A stretch of DNA of 64,000 nt from Marinomonas posidonica IVIA-Po-181 (GCF_000214215.1 NC_015559.1:2467001-2531000), one strand, 5' to 3'. Positions 28,085 through 36,475 are shown, counted from the stretch's first letter. Notes: generated by a model not told the origin, from the sequence alone. Made by a program: numbers and translations.

Positions 28085-28160
28085 TTAACGCCAATGTAAA
28101 CGGCACGAGGAGCGAGTGACCAGCGACTGATAGGGAGCGTATTTAATGTGACAGTTATGC
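28085..28160 (-). repeat. Degenerate attC-like site
   Basis: It begins TTAACGCC and ends GTTATGC, the same edges as the cassette-array attC sites, and the arms TAACGCCAATGTAAA and TTTAATGTGACAGTTA pair imperfectly. The heptamers do not match those of a complete cassette, so this is weak and may be a decayed site. Confidence 0.35.
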
Positions 28161-28301
28161 TCTGTATCTTCCAAAGCTGTGCCGGTTTTTGGAATTTCCA
28201 AAATTTAAACTTGCCTCATGCGACGTAAGCATTTCCTCTACTGCCTTCTTTAGCAATTTGGCGATCCGTGTTGAAGGGGTTGTTATGTTTTATTGTTACA
28301 T

Positions 28302-28913
28302 TCAGCTCTGTAATTTCGCAAAAGGATCCCAGTTAGGGTTTCGATGCCAATCATACTCAGCCCAAATAGCCACCTGCTCAGAAACATCTTCACCTAATAT
28401 TCGACTGATTAAAGCCAGAGACATATCCATGCCAGCGGATACCCCGGACGAAGTGAAGATATTCCCATCCTCTACCCAGCGCGCTTCTCGTATCCAATCG
28501 ACTTTATCACTCTGCGATACAACCCAATTAAAAGCCCTTTTATTCGTTGTTGCACGACGTCCGTCGAGTACACCAGCTTTAGCCAATAAGGCGCTTCCAG
28601 TACAGACTGACGTTACAAACTCTGATGTCTGCGCTCGCTCGCTAAGCCAACCGAGTAAGAACTGGTTATTTATTTCTGTACGTACCCCCATTCCACCGGG
28701 GACAAATAAAATGTCATATTCTCGGCTTTCTTTGAGACTATAATCGATTACGGATTTAGGCCCTTGGGCACTTTTAACGACACCTTCATTTTCAGCCAGA
28801 AGATTGATATCGAATTTTTCCGGCAATAGCCCAAACATTTCCAAGGGGCCAAATACATCCAATAATTCAAATCCATCAAATAAGACAACCCCTATCGTTT
28901 TCTGGACACCCAT
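28302..28913 (-). CDS. DJ-1/PfpI-family protein, isonitrile-hydratase-like
   Basis: A 203-residue protein; VVLFDGFELLDVFGPLEMF holds the conserved acidic residue, and VTSVCTGSALLAKAGVLDGRRATTNK the Cys nucleophile followed by Thr, a combination seen in isonitrile hydratases (InhA) and in amidase-like domains of AraC regulators. FTSSGVSAGMDMSLALISRILG closes the domain. GGAGAA precedes the ATG. No HTH domain is attached. Enzymatic role inferred. Confidence 0.83.
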   Translation of the reverse strand: MGVQKTIGVVLFDGFELLDVFGPLEMFGLLPEKFDINLLAENEGVVKSAQGPKSVIDYSLKESREYDILFVPGGMGVRTEINNQFLLGWLSERAQTSEFVTSVCTGSALLAKAGVLDGRRATTNKRAFNWVVSQSDKVDWIREARWVEDGNIFTSSGVSAGMDMSLALISRILGEDVSEQVAIWAEYDWHRNPNWDPFAKLQS

Positions 28914-28989
28914 CTATGTTCTCCTTTTCTTAAAAACATATCGCCGCGTTACCGTGTGAAAGGCGTGCACTACAATTTAAACAAAACGT

Positions 28990-29074
28990 AATTAAAGGGG
29001 TCAAATTAAAGGGGTCAGAGTTAAACTTTATTTAATTTTACTCTGACCCCTTTAATTTGTGACCCCTTTAATTT
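28990..29074. repeat. GGGGTCAGAGT palindromic repeat, complete copy
   Basis: AATTAAAGGGGTCA is repeated in tandem (28990 and 29006) and followed on the right by its inverted copies (ACTCTGACCCCTTTAATTT and GTGACCCCTTTAATTT), making an 85-bp near-palindrome. Related copies lie at 34060, 34970 and 36434. Such GGGGTCAGAGT elements recall REP sequences moved by RAYT (Y1) transposases; none is encoded here. Confidence 0.7.
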
Positions 29075-29125
29075 GCAACTGTATTTTAGGAGTGACTTAG
29101 GTTACGCAAGCGCATTAGGAACAGG

Positions 29126-29746
29126 TTACATATAGTGATCCAATAGCAAACCTTGTCGCTGGGCAAATAGGACAGCTTGTGTTCGATTCTTTGCGTTCAA
29201 ACGCTCCAAGACACTGGAAACATATTCTTTTGCGGTGAGTGGCGATATGCCTAAACGGCTAGCAATTTCTTTATTTGACAGACCTTCAGCCAGACATTTT
29301 AACGTGGCACGTTGCTTCACTGATAAATAGATCAGATCACTGCCTTCTTTTTCTGATATCACCACAATTTCACCATTTAAGATGTCGGAAATGGCTTGTT
29401 TCATCACGTTTTTTGACGTGGATTTGGCAATGAAACCATTGGCTCCAAGATCGATCATTTGACGAATACTAGCACCGAAGTCGAGGGTAGATATAACCAC
29501 GATAATCAAAGTAGGATAGCGTTGGCGTATCGTCTTTAACCCATCAAGATTTCGGCTGCCCGGCATACAAATGTCCAATAACAATAGGCTAATATCTCGT
29601 ATTTCAGATAAACATTGCAACGTACTCGGATAATCGGCCGTCGAGCATACATGAACATCGTCTAAAAGCTCTTTAATCAGGAGCGTTAATCCATCCCGAT
29701 ATAGTTCGTGATCTTCCGCTATAAGTACCTTTTCACCTTGTGGCAT
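29126..29746 (-). CDS. NarL/LuxR-family response regulator
   Basis: A 206-residue regulator. The receiver domain (1-120) has the acidic pocket IAEDHE (11-12), the phospho-acceptor Asp58 in LLLLDICMPG and Lys108 in FIAKSTS. The C-terminal LuxR-type HTH is LSVKQRATLKCLAEGLSNKE then IASRLGISPLTAKEYVSSVLERLNAKNRTQA. It is on the same strand as a 7TM histidine kinase (31300-33624), separated by the crystallin-aerolysin gene; the two are probably a cognate pair. Confidence 0.9.
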   Translation of the reverse strand: MPQGEKVLIAEDHELYRDGLTLLIKELLDDVHVCSTADYPSTLQCLSEIRDISLLLLDICMPGSRNLDGLKTIRQRYPTLIIVVISTLDFGASIRQMIDLGANGFIAKSTSKNVMKQAISDILNGEIVVISEKEGSDLIYLSVKQRATLKCLAEGLSNKEIASRLGISPLTAKEYVSSVLERLNAKNRTQAVLFAQRQGLLLDHYM

Positions 29747-29921
29747 AGCACGCTCTCGTCAGTGGTAGGGTGGGGTGGAGAGAACAAAAAATACACTCAA
29801 AAACAGATTAACAAGGTTCAACAGTCACCTCTTTTAAACACGTAGTGAGGATAGCCACTAACTTAAGACTGAGTAAAACATCCTTCCAGTACTTAAGTTA
29901 ATGGTATTAAACGACAACGCT

Positions 29922-30992
29922 TTACTCAGAAAGGGCTCTCGTCTCTATTTTAACCTCACCAGCCTGATAGTCATCCACTTCAAAAGTCACTTTTTGCTTT
30001 CCCTTAAGCTCCGACCCTTTCAAACGATAAATATAGTTAGCTTCCACCTTGTACTTTTTAAGGGTCAACTCAATACTGGCTTCACAACGGTGATTAGGGG
30101 GTAAAGTTATGGAGACGGATTGACCGTATTCAGCAGTTTCCGATGTTATTTCTTCTTCACCTACGGTAAACGTGTTTTCTAATTGACGGCTAATGGTTGT
30201 TGAAATGGTCCCTGATACTGCTACCCCCTCTACTGTCATTGATGCTGTCTCACTTACTTCTATCCCATTCATTGTTGAATCACTCCACGAGCGGCTAATA
30301 GAACTCGAGAGCGTTTTTTTCAGTTCAACCGTGTAAACTTGATCTACGGACGATTTCGATATACAAGACCCTGATATAGAAATGGGTCTACCAGCATAGA
30401 TTTCCTCCTGCGAGGTATATTCAATACCTATTAATTCCAAATTGGCACGTCGTATTTTCATACTGGAAACGAGGTCGTTAAAACCATAATGCCCTAAGTA
30501 GTGCTCTCCCGCCCCTAGCTCTAAAGAACTACCACGAAAGTCAGTGTCCTTATAAAGGACAACACTACACCCTTCAGGCACCTTTAATGAAGTAAGTGAA
30601 TCATTCATTAAAAATGGCGAAGGATATTCAGTCACCTCTTCCGTTCCTGCTAGATTTTGCTCAAACCCAGTAAAGTTTGCGTGTTCGTAAAATCGCACCA
30701 ATGGATACACTTCAGGGTAATGTTTCCTGACCTTCATTGAGCTTATTTGATCATTCCAAATGCTTATTTGACCATTCGAAATTGTTGATGGGAGTATTCC
30801 GTATTCTCCTGTAAACAAAACGACCTTATCTCCCCTAAAACCGGTACCTGGATACAGTTCAACATACCAGCCCGCTCCCACTTTTAGCGAACTGACCTTA
30901 TTATCAATGTCTCCTATAGAAGGATACTCCCCTTCTTCAAAATCACGTCTCGTGCCATTGAAATTAGCATCTTTATACAGCTCAACCATCAT
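29922..30992 (-). CDS. Beta/gamma-crystallin domains fused to an aerolysin/ETX-MTX2-like pore-forming domain
   Basis: A 356-residue protein without a signal peptide. Residues 2-90 and 97-181 are two beta/gamma-crystallin domains, each with two Greek-key motifs ('VELYKDANFNG...', 'VELYPGTGFRG', 'VRFYEHANFTG', 'VVLYKDTDFRG'). All four Ca2+-binding signatures (N/D)(N/D)xx(S/T)S are intact: DNKVSS 30-35, NDQISS 80-85, NDSLTS 130-135, NDLVSS 172-177. Residues 185-356 look like the aerolysin superfamily pore module: a Ser/Thr-rich alternating strand pair (about 245-276), SITLPPNHRCEASIELTLKKY, then terminal strands. The layout matches crystallin-fused aerolysin-like proteins known from amphibians and some microbes. 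AAGGGG precedes the ATG. A toxin, defence or adhesion role is inferred. Confidence 0.8.
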   Translation of the reverse strand: MMVELYKDANFNGTRRDFEEGEYPSIGDIDNKVSSLKVGAGWYVELYPGTGFRGDKVVLFTGEYGILPSTISNGQISIWNDQISSMKVRKHYPEVYPLVRFYEHANFTGFEQNLAGTEEVTEYPSPFLMNDSLTSLKVPEGCSVVLYKDTDFRGSSLELGAGEHYLGHYGFNDLVSSMKIRRANLELIGIEYTSQEEIYAGRPISISGSCISKSSVDQVYTVELKKTLSSSISRSWSDSTMNGIEVSETASMTVEGVAVSGTISTTISRQLENTFTVGEEEITSETAEYGQSVSITLPPNHRCEASIELTLKKYKVEANYIYRLKGSELKGKQKVTFEVDDYQAGEVKIETRALSE

Positions 30993-31071
30993 TCTATATC
31001 CCCTTGTTAAAAGTTACTTCCTGCCATTTAGAATTTATATGTAGTGATTAACGCTGCAGCACTAGGGAAGG

Positions 31072-31151
31072 TACAAATAAGCTTTATGAACCTAGATTTC
31101 ATCAATGAGTGACACTCGCTGAAACCAGTGGACTTATCACACCCTTCCTAG
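31072..31151. repeat. 80-bp inverted-repeat element related to the modular repeat ends
   Basis: CTAGGGAAGGTACAAATAAG at the left is matched by CTTATCACACCCTTCCTAG at the right. The ends resemble the GGAAGGTRCGAAYAAGTC ends of the copies at 13083, 23297 and 39385, but the inside (ATGAGTGACACTCGCT) differs. It occupies part of the 307-bp gap between the kinase and the crystallin-aerolysin gene; the rest of that gap shows nothing clear. Confidence 0.6.
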
Positions 31152-31299
31152 CCATACAGTCGCTAAAGCCTACTGTTTAATAATATGAATAGGGAATAGA
31201 TTGGGGTACCCGCCATATGGGGGGAATTTAACAGCATGATGAGTAAAAAAGTAAATTCTCTAATTTTTCGGGTAAATCTGTTTAGAAAACGCTTACACC

Positions 31300-33624
31300 T
31301 TATATCTTAAGAGCGCTCTCTAAATAGCGAATCAAAGAACGAAGCTGAGCGGGACGATAGTTTCGTGGTAAAACATGAACGTCTAATTCTGCTCGCTGAG
31401 AAAGGCGCTCTCGTGCTATTTCATCTAGAAATACCGCTAATATCGCTCCATCAAAACGTTTCTTTATTGCCTTGATCTGCTCCAATATGGCATCACCATC
31501 AGATGAATCACCTAGATCTGTCAATACCAATACACAGCGGTTATCCCTCTTTATCGTTTGAGTATTCACCTCCTTCTCCGTAACTGGATATCCCCAACGC
31601 TTTAGTTGTGTCAGCACTTGCTCAGCAAGTTGAGGACTGGAAAACTCATCGGTAAATTGCAAACTGAACCGTTGGTTGCTAGGCGTTTCAACCTCCTCTC
31701 TCAAGGTTGCGTCATTCACTATTGGCAGTCTAACCTGAAACATCGAGCCTTGGTTTTCGACAGATCTCAGACTAATCTCACCACCTAATAATTCAACAAG
31801 CTGTTTCACAATCGCTAATCCAATACCCATCCCGGTATGACGATCGGCAACCTTCTCTGAGCGGCTATAAATATCAAATATCATAAGCTGCTCGTCTTGC
31901 GTTATGCCACAGCCTGTATCCCATACCTGAATCAAGAGATGCTCTTTACGACCACGTAAGCAAACTAAAACACCTCCTTGCTGAGTATATTTAAGGGCAT
32001 TAGAGATTAAGTTTCGGAGAATGCGTTCAAAGTGCTCTGAATCGCAAAATAAGGTTCGCTGAGATAGGTGAATACGTAATTTCAAGCCTTTATCACGTGC
32101 GTAAGGCTCAAATTCTGCACGCATTTTTTCGATAACGCGATCCAACGCGATATGCTCACGATGTACCTGAACGGCGCCCGCTTCAAGCCTGCTAAGATCC
32201 ATCAGTTTTTTAAACGAGTCATTCATCGAGCTATGCAAACCATACGCTTTGGATAACAGAACTCTACCAGCCTGAGAAGTAATATGTTCCTCTAAATGAG
32301 CTAGAAATATGCTCATGCTATGCAAAGGCTGGCGCAAATCATGGCTTACAGAGGCTAAAAAACGTGACTTTGCTTCATTTTGCAATTCAGCCTGATACTT
32401 CTGCTTTTTCAAGTACATAATGCGTACTAACAAAGCAAAAAAATGAATCAACATATGTAAAATCTGTAAAAAAGGCTCTTGCAGAATGTTATACGACAAC
32501 GTACTCACAAACGGCTCAGGTGCCACAGATAGAACGGCTCCCTTTCTGACAAATGAGTACAAAACAGGTAACCAACCCAGCATAAACAGCAGATAAAAAC
32601 GACCATGCTCCTTTTGTTTAACTCGACCTGCGTACAACAAGAGAATCACCATCGCAACACCGTTAAGCATGTAGAGCATGGCATTTTCATTCCTACTCAG
32701 ATAAAAGCTCAACACGAAAGAAAAACAAGAAAGGACAACGGCTGCAACGAAGAAACGATATAACTTCGATTGCGTGGCACCGACCAGCAAAAAGGAACGA
32801 GCAAATAACAGCAGACTTATCAAGGTTGCTGAGGCCCACCCCCACAGCCAAACAGGTAGTTCATGGGGTCCATTAAGAAGATAAATACCGAAGTCACTAC
32901 GTATGATGAAAAAGAACAACAACAGTAGTGAAGACACACCAAACCAAAAAAATGTGGCATCCCTCAAAACCAAAGCACACAATAACGCTATCACCACTAA
33001 ACCTATAATAACGCCGATAGAGATATTAAATACACGGCCAAGCTTATTGTGCCAGAGACGATATTGACGCTCGTTCATCAATGCAAAATAAGGCGGTGCT
33101 ACCCATGCTTCGGTATTCAACTCAATAGCAAGTGTGTAGGTTCTCTCTGGCAATAATTGAACACTAAACCCTCGACCAATCACATTGATGTGCTCGTCTT
33201 CGAGGCCCTGACTTAAATCAGATTGATAACGCTCAACGTGCGTTTCATCTGCCACCAAGAGAGTGATGCTATTGATAAACAGATTACTAAAATGCAACAC
33301 CCAATTACTATAATCCGTTTCATTACGTACCTGAAGATAGAAACAATAGCGTGGGTGTTTTTTAAAATTAGGGCGAGTTGTCGTATCTATTGGCAAGGCA
33401 TCCACCTTCGCCATCGTAAGAATGTCGCTAACCTCCATATTAGCGGGGCAAATGAAAAGGCCAGATGCTTGCGGCGCGGAATTCAAATCATAACGAAGGG
33501 CAGAATCCTCCAAGTGCACAACGCCACCTTTCTCCAGTGAAGCGGCATTCATGGATGAAGAAAGTAAAAAAAGCGCGAGCAGAACAAACCATACTCCGCT
33601 ACTCCTTATCCAAGGCCATTGCAT
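31300..33624 (-). CDS. 7TMR-DISM sensor histidine kinase with a degenerate receiver-like C-terminus
   Basis: A 774-residue inner-membrane sensor: signal/anchor, periplasmic DISMED2-type beta domain (about 40-190; YCFYLQVRNETDYSNWVLHF), seven membrane helices (about 200-415), HisKA with the phospho-acceptor in SVSHDLRQPLHSM (His about 428) and an HATPase domain (RNLISNALKYT, DTGCGI, GMGIGLAIV). The last 120 residues resemble a receiver fold (VLVLTDLGD, ILAVFLDE) without a clear phospho-Asp environment. The ATG at 33624 was chosen for its AAGGA. It probably signals to the NarL-type regulator at 29126. Confidence 0.9.
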   Translation of the reverse strand: MQWPWIRSSGVWFVLLALFLLSSSMNAASLEKGGVVHLEDSALRYDLNSAPQASGLFICPANMEVSDILTMAKVDALPIDTTTRPNFKKHPRYCFYLQVRNETDYSNWVLHFSNLFINSITLLVADETHVERYQSDLSQGLEDEHINVIGRGFSVQLLPERTYTLAIELNTEAWVAPPYFALMNERQYRLWHNKLGRVFNISIGVIIGLVVIALLCALVLRDATFFWFGVSSLLLLFFFIIRSDFGIYLLNGPHELPVWLWGWASATLISLLLFARSFLLVGATQSKLYRFFVAAVVLSCFSFVLSFYLSRNENAMLYMLNGVAMVILLLYAGRVKQKEHGRFYLLFMLGWLPVLYSFVRKGAVLSVAPEPFVSTLSYNILQEPFLQILHMLIHFFALLVRIMYLKKQKYQAELQNEAKSRFLASVSHDLRQPLHSMSIFLAHLEEHITSQAGRVLLSKAYGLHSSMNDSFKKLMDLSRLEAGAVQVHREHIALDRVIEKMRAEFEPYARDKGLKLRIHLSQRTLFCDSEHFERILRNLISNALKYTQQGGVLVCLRGRKEHLLIQVWDTGCGITQDEQLMIFDIYSRSEKVADRHTGMGIGLAIVKQLVELLGGEISLRSVENQGSMFQVRLPIVNDATLREEVETPSNQRFSLQFTDEFSSPQLAEQVLTQLKRWGYPVTEKEVNTQTIKRDNRCVLVLTDLGDSSDGDAILEQIKAIKKRFDGAILAVFLDEIARERLSQRAELDVHVLPRNYRPAQLRSLIRYLESALKI

Positions 33625-34171
33625 ACCATTCCTTCCATAGCACATTAAAGATCAATTATTCCTTTAAAGAAAAACAACAGCCAAGCAAAAAAGCGTCTTC
33701 GCTTTTATACATCCGTTAGAGTACATCAAGTTTCTATGTGTATCTCATTGGACTTCTATGACTATAATGCCCCCGGATATTTTCATTCCTCTCATGAATT
33801 TTTACATGGCATATCCAGTCTAAAGTCTAGCGTGTAAAAACAACTAGGTGGGTGTCCAGTAAGCTAATGGCATTACCAAGGGCAATTTCAAAACGAGCTA
33901 ACGCGACATCGGCTTTTTTATACTCAAAAGTAAGTAGGATCGATACCAATTCTAATGGTATCAGATGTAAAAGCAGAATATTTTCGTCATTAGACCTGCT
34001 AATGCCCTAAGCTCGAGACCAAACAGGTACAAGTAATTTTCTTCATAATGACGAAATTTAATTAAAGGGGTCAAATTAAAGGAGTCAGAGTTAAATTATA
34101 TTTAATTTTACTCTGACCCTAATTATTGCTAATTATTTAAATTTGGATAACCTAATACATAATGCTCTAAA
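33625..34171. other. 547-bp gene-poor gap with a possible gene remnant and a GGGGTCAGAGT repeat
   Basis: From 33827 to about 33980 the minus strand keeps a 45-codon open stretch (…KKADVALARFEIALGNAISL…) that looks like the tail of a lost protein, perhaps TolC-like; no start codon or ribosome-binding site is present. At 34060-34130 lies a copy of the GGGGTCAGAGT palindrome repeat (one base changed in the left arm, GGAGTCAGAGT). Confidence 0.4.
34060..34130. repeat. GGGGTCAGAGT palindromic repeat, second copy
   Basis: AATTAAAGGGGTCAAATTAA, then GGAGTCAGAGT, a short spacer, and the inverted arm ATTTTACTCTGACCC. The right arm is shorter than in the copy at 28990. Confidence 0.65.
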
Positions 34172-34690
34172 TTAGCTAACACGTTCAGTGTTCAGCTGAG
34201 ATTTTTCAGGCATATTCTCTACAAACGTAATCTTAACTCTTTTTGAAAGAAGCATATAAGGAATCCAAATAATACAACTTATAAGTACCAGAATAAACTC
34301 TTTTGTTGTCTCTGGATCAAACACCGAAACATCAGGAAAAACTTTGTTCACAAGCCAAGAATCGAGAGGAATAAAAACTAAGGATGCGACAGAAATAGCT
34401 ATATATACCTTTGGAAAAAGGTAGTTCTTTGAAAAAAACAAATAAAACAAATAAATTGATGCCAAGAAAAATATTATGTTACATGCTAATTCAGCGGCTA
34501 ACAACGAACTAAAATATGGAATATATAACTCTGATCCTTTTGCAGTTAAGGCTTCCCACATTCCATTTTCAAATATAGATTTGAAAATTGGAAAAATCGT
34601 TAAAAGTAAAATAATAGGACGTATTAAAACGCCGAGTCCAACCAAAATCAACCACCCACCTAATCCTTTTAATCTATTATTATCTACCAT
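34172..34690 (-). CDS. DUF2569-like membrane protein
   Basis: A 172-residue protein with four hydrophobic segments. The N-terminus LKGLGGWLILVGLGVLIRPIILL is the DUF2569 hallmark ('GLGGWL.L...G'), and IPYMLLSKRVKITF near the end also fits ('WIPYFLxSKRVKxTF'). Function unknown. GAGGA precedes the ATG at 34690. It lies between repeat elements at the left edge of the cassette array and has an attC-like fragment upstream (about 34715-34740), so it may be a decayed cassette. Confidence 0.8.
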   Translation of the reverse strand: MVDNNRLKGLGGWLILVGLGVLIRPIILLLTIFPIFKSIFENGMWEALTAKGSELYIPYFSSLLAAELACNIIFFLASIYLFYLFFSKNYLFPKVYIAISVASLVFIPLDSWLVNKVFPDVSVFDPETTKEFILVLISCIIWIPYMLLSKRVKITFVENMPEKSQLNTERVS

Positions 34691-35020
34691 TTTCAAATCC
34701 TCTACCTGTACTGTCTAATATCTTAATAGTGAGCATGAACGTAATTTTTATTGGCACATCGCTTACTCCTTCCTAAAAGGAGTAAGCGATAAATCCTTTT
34801 TCATTTACAATAAAGGAATTTCCGGATTTCTACCAGAAAAATAGAGCCTTTTGAAGGTATTAATTACAATATGAAGAAAGCCTTAGAAGATTGAGATACT
34901 GTATAAATACGGTTTTTTTAAAGGTTTATCCTCAAGAAGTATGAGTTGGCGTTTAAACAAAATTAAAGGGGTAGAATAAAATTCTATTATTCCACCCCTA
35001 ATTATTATGTCAAAATTACA
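34691..35020. other. 330-bp gap with an attC-like fragment, a perfect hairpin and a short repeat
   Basis: TTAATAGTGAGCATGAACGT (34714-34733) resembles TTAATAGTGCGCATGCGCGT at the array's right edge (45856-45875). TCGCTTACTCCTT (34759-34771) and AAGGAGTAAGCGA (34777-34789) form a perfect 13-bp stem followed by a T-rich run, a likely terminator. A short relative of the GGGGTCAGAGT palindrome lies at 34970-35007. Confidence 0.5.
34970..35007. repeat. Short AATTAAAGGGGT inverted repeat
   Basis: AATTAAAGGGGTAGAATAAA and the inverted TATTATTCCACCCCTAATTA share the outer part of the GGGGTCAGAGT palindromes, with a different centre. Confidence 0.5.
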
Positions 35021-35085
35021 CCTAATGCCGCGTTTTGCGGAGAACGGGCGTAGTGAGCGATTCCGACACGAGCGCTTTGTTATAT
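35021..35085 (-). repeat. attC site of the cupin cassette
   Basis: Plus-strand edges CCTAATGCC and GTTATAT. The right heptamer GTTATAT equals the reverse complement of ATATAAC, which begins this cassette on the other side (35413-35419), as expected for a cassette. The left edge is mutated (TAATGCC in place of TAACGCC). Confidence 0.6.
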
Positions 35086-35102
35086 TCTTTTAGTAATTAA
35101 AG

Positions 35103-35393
35103 CTACTTTAGCTCTATTTCTATAAAGACAAATTCATACTCGTTACTGTTTATGACGTTGTGTTTTACTCCCTTTGGTCGGGTATATGATTGGCCGACAG
35201 TAAGGTCCGAAATGTTTTTGCCAGATTCCGATTCTATTAATAGCTTTCCAGATGTTTGTGGGACTACGACGTAATCATATTCGTGGGTATGCCAAGTCGT
35301 TTCAGCACCAGGTGGAAATTTCCATTCGGTGACGATAACTCGATCATTTTCTATTTGTATTGTTGGAACGGCTGTTTGTCTTGTCTCTGTCAT
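35103..35393 (-). CDS. Cupin-domain protein (cassette gene)
   Basis: A 96-residue single cupin: PPGAETTWHTHEYDYVVVPQTSGKLLI is cupin motif 1 (HxH then E/D replaced by Y-D-Y) and RPKGVKHNVINSNEYEFVFIEIEL is motif 2 with the last metal-ligand His. Likely a small metal-binding enzyme or sugar/anion-binding protein. It is a single-gene cassette between attC sites at 35021 and 35414. Confidence 0.83.
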   Translation of the reverse strand: MTETRQTAVPTIQIENDRVIVTEWKFPPGAETTWHTHEYDYVVVPQTSGKLLIESESGKNISDLTVGQSYTRPKGVKHNVINSNEYEFVFIEIELK

Positions 35394-35413
35394 AACTTAG
35401 CTTCCGATGTGAA

Positions 35414-35467
35414 TATAACGCCCAAAGCAGCGGCGCATTTACGCGTCCAACGGCCTTTGTTTGATAA
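35414..35467 (-). repeat. attC-like site downstream of the ABM/GFA cassette
   Basis: TATAACGCCCAAAGCAGCGG at the left is the same as in the good attC at 43381; the right arm CGGCCTTTGTTTGATAAG is shortened, and GTTAxxx is changed to TTGATAAG. Likely a partly decayed attC. Confidence 0.55.
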
Positions 35468-35512
35468 GTGCGACTTCCTCAATAACATGCTCGATATTAT
35501 GTGCCGCAGCCA

Positions 35513-35818
35513 CTATTTCGTTCTGTCTTCTATTTCGTCGAATGGTTCAACCGAAATACGTTCAGCAATTTCACGCATTTTCTGCATTTTTTCTGGGTTA
35601 CGATTTTCCCAAAACCGCTCCCAGTCTTCACGCGTGTTCCACTTAGCAATAGTCAGAACCTTTTCAGGCGGGTCATAGGAACGAAGCATAAAACTACCGA
35701 GCGCACCTTCCCTATCAACTAACACCGCCATAAAAGGCGAGCAACTTGTGGCGAGCCCAGCGCTGAAAGAGCGAGTTTTTAATGGCTTAGTTACTCGTTT
35801 AAGTTGGAAAGCCATCAT
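35513..35818 (-). CDS. Small protein with an antibiotic-biosynthesis-monooxygenase-like fold
   Basis: About 101 residues. LTIAKWNTREDWERFWENRNPEKMQKMREIAERIS is the pattern of dimeric alpha/beta-barrel ABM proteins; the first half is atypical. The start is uncertain: ATG codons at 35818 and 35815 lie inside the last codons of the upstream GFA gene and lack a clear ribosome-binding site, pointing to translational coupling in a two-gene cassette. A frame reaching 35863 is possible but would lie fully within the GFA gene. Confidence 0.6.
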   Translation of the reverse strand: MMAFQLKRVTKPLKTRSFSAGLATSCSPFMAVLVDREGALGSFMLRSYDPPEKVLTIAKWNTREDWERFWENRNPEKMQKMREIAERISVEPFDEIEDRTK

Positions 35819-36203
35819 ATTTTTTTGACTTAATGCCAGCCTCATACCAAGAAGCATGTTCACTCCAAAATATATTATCTTGAGGAGAAATATTGGGGGC
35901 TGACTCTAAAATGCCTGCTGGTATCACAAGCGCTTTCCCAGAAATAGACAAATAAGGTACCGGCGAGCCACAACTTTTACAAAAGGCGCTAGTTATTGCT
36001 CTCCCAGGTAAATCATACCTTTTTACGCAATCTTCACCAGCTACCCATTCAATGTTCTCAGGCTGAGTGAATAAGTTTGAAGCATGCGCTGAACCTGTGG
36101 TTTTTTGACATTGAGAACAATGACATAGATGAAACTGCGAAAACGTATTTTCACATTTAAATTTCACCTCTCCACAAAGACAACTTCCGAATATTACTTC
36201 CAT
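35799..36203 (-). CDS. GFA-family zinc protein (cassette gene)
   Basis: A 134-residue protein of the glutathione-dependent formaldehyde-activating enzyme family. Zinc ligands are visible in GSCLCGEVKFKC, CHCSQCQKTTGSAH and FCKSCGSPV. These proteins often bind two Zn2+ ions and are associated with detoxification of carbonyls, but few have known activity. It shares a cassette with the overlapping ABM-like gene. A second, different GFA protein is in the next-but-one cassette. Confidence 0.85.
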   Translation of the reverse strand: MEVIFGSCLCGEVKFKCENTFSQFHLCHCSQCQKTTGSAHASNLFTQPENIEWVAGEDCVKRYDLPGRAITSAFCKSCGSPVPYLSISGKALVIPAGILESAPNISPQDNIFWSEHASWYEAGIKSKKYDGFPT

Positions 36204-36226
36204 TCATTCACCTCTGAGATTTCAAC

Positions 36227-36302
36227 CTGTAACGCCTGCCAGCAAGGGCGAGTGAAACGAGTCCAGCCAGCTTACTGGCGAATTGGCTGGCTTTGTGATG
36301 CT
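36227..36302 (-). repeat. attC-like site
   Basis: Left edge CTGTAACGCCTGCCAGC; an internal CCAGCCAG/GGCTGG stem; right edge GGCTTTGTGATGCTGG where GTTAxxx is degenerate. It marks the start of the GFA/ABM cassette. Confidence 0.5.
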
Positions 36303-36305
36303 GGT

Positions 36306-36398
36306 TCAATCCAGATTATTTATTTTCTTTATTTGTTTTTCTAGAGCTTCGATATCTTTCTCATTAAATGGAGTGAAAAAATCACTTTTCTTATCCAT
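36306..36398 (-). CDS. Possible 30-residue peptide in a small cassette
   Basis: An ATG at 36398 opens a 30-codon frame (MDKKSDFFTPFNEKDIEALE then KQIKKINNLD) whose stop touches the attC-like site at 36227-36302, the normal place for a cassette gene to end. There is no convincing ribosome-binding site, and no family is recognised. It could be the only coding content of this roughly 300-bp cassette, or be chance. Confidence 0.3.
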   Translation of the reverse strand: MDKKSDFFTPFNEKDIEALEKQIKKINNLD

Positions 36399-36475
36399 TT
36401 CATCACAATAAATTTTAGTTATGAATTACTCTGCAAATTAAAGGGGTTAGAGTTAAATGATATTTTTACCTCCTT

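Noticed and set aside
28189..28743. 184-codon plus-strand open frame
   Set aside because: It lies opposite the clear DJ-1/PfpI gene, is rich in Ser/Pro/Arg typical of an antisense shadow, and has no ribosome-binding site.
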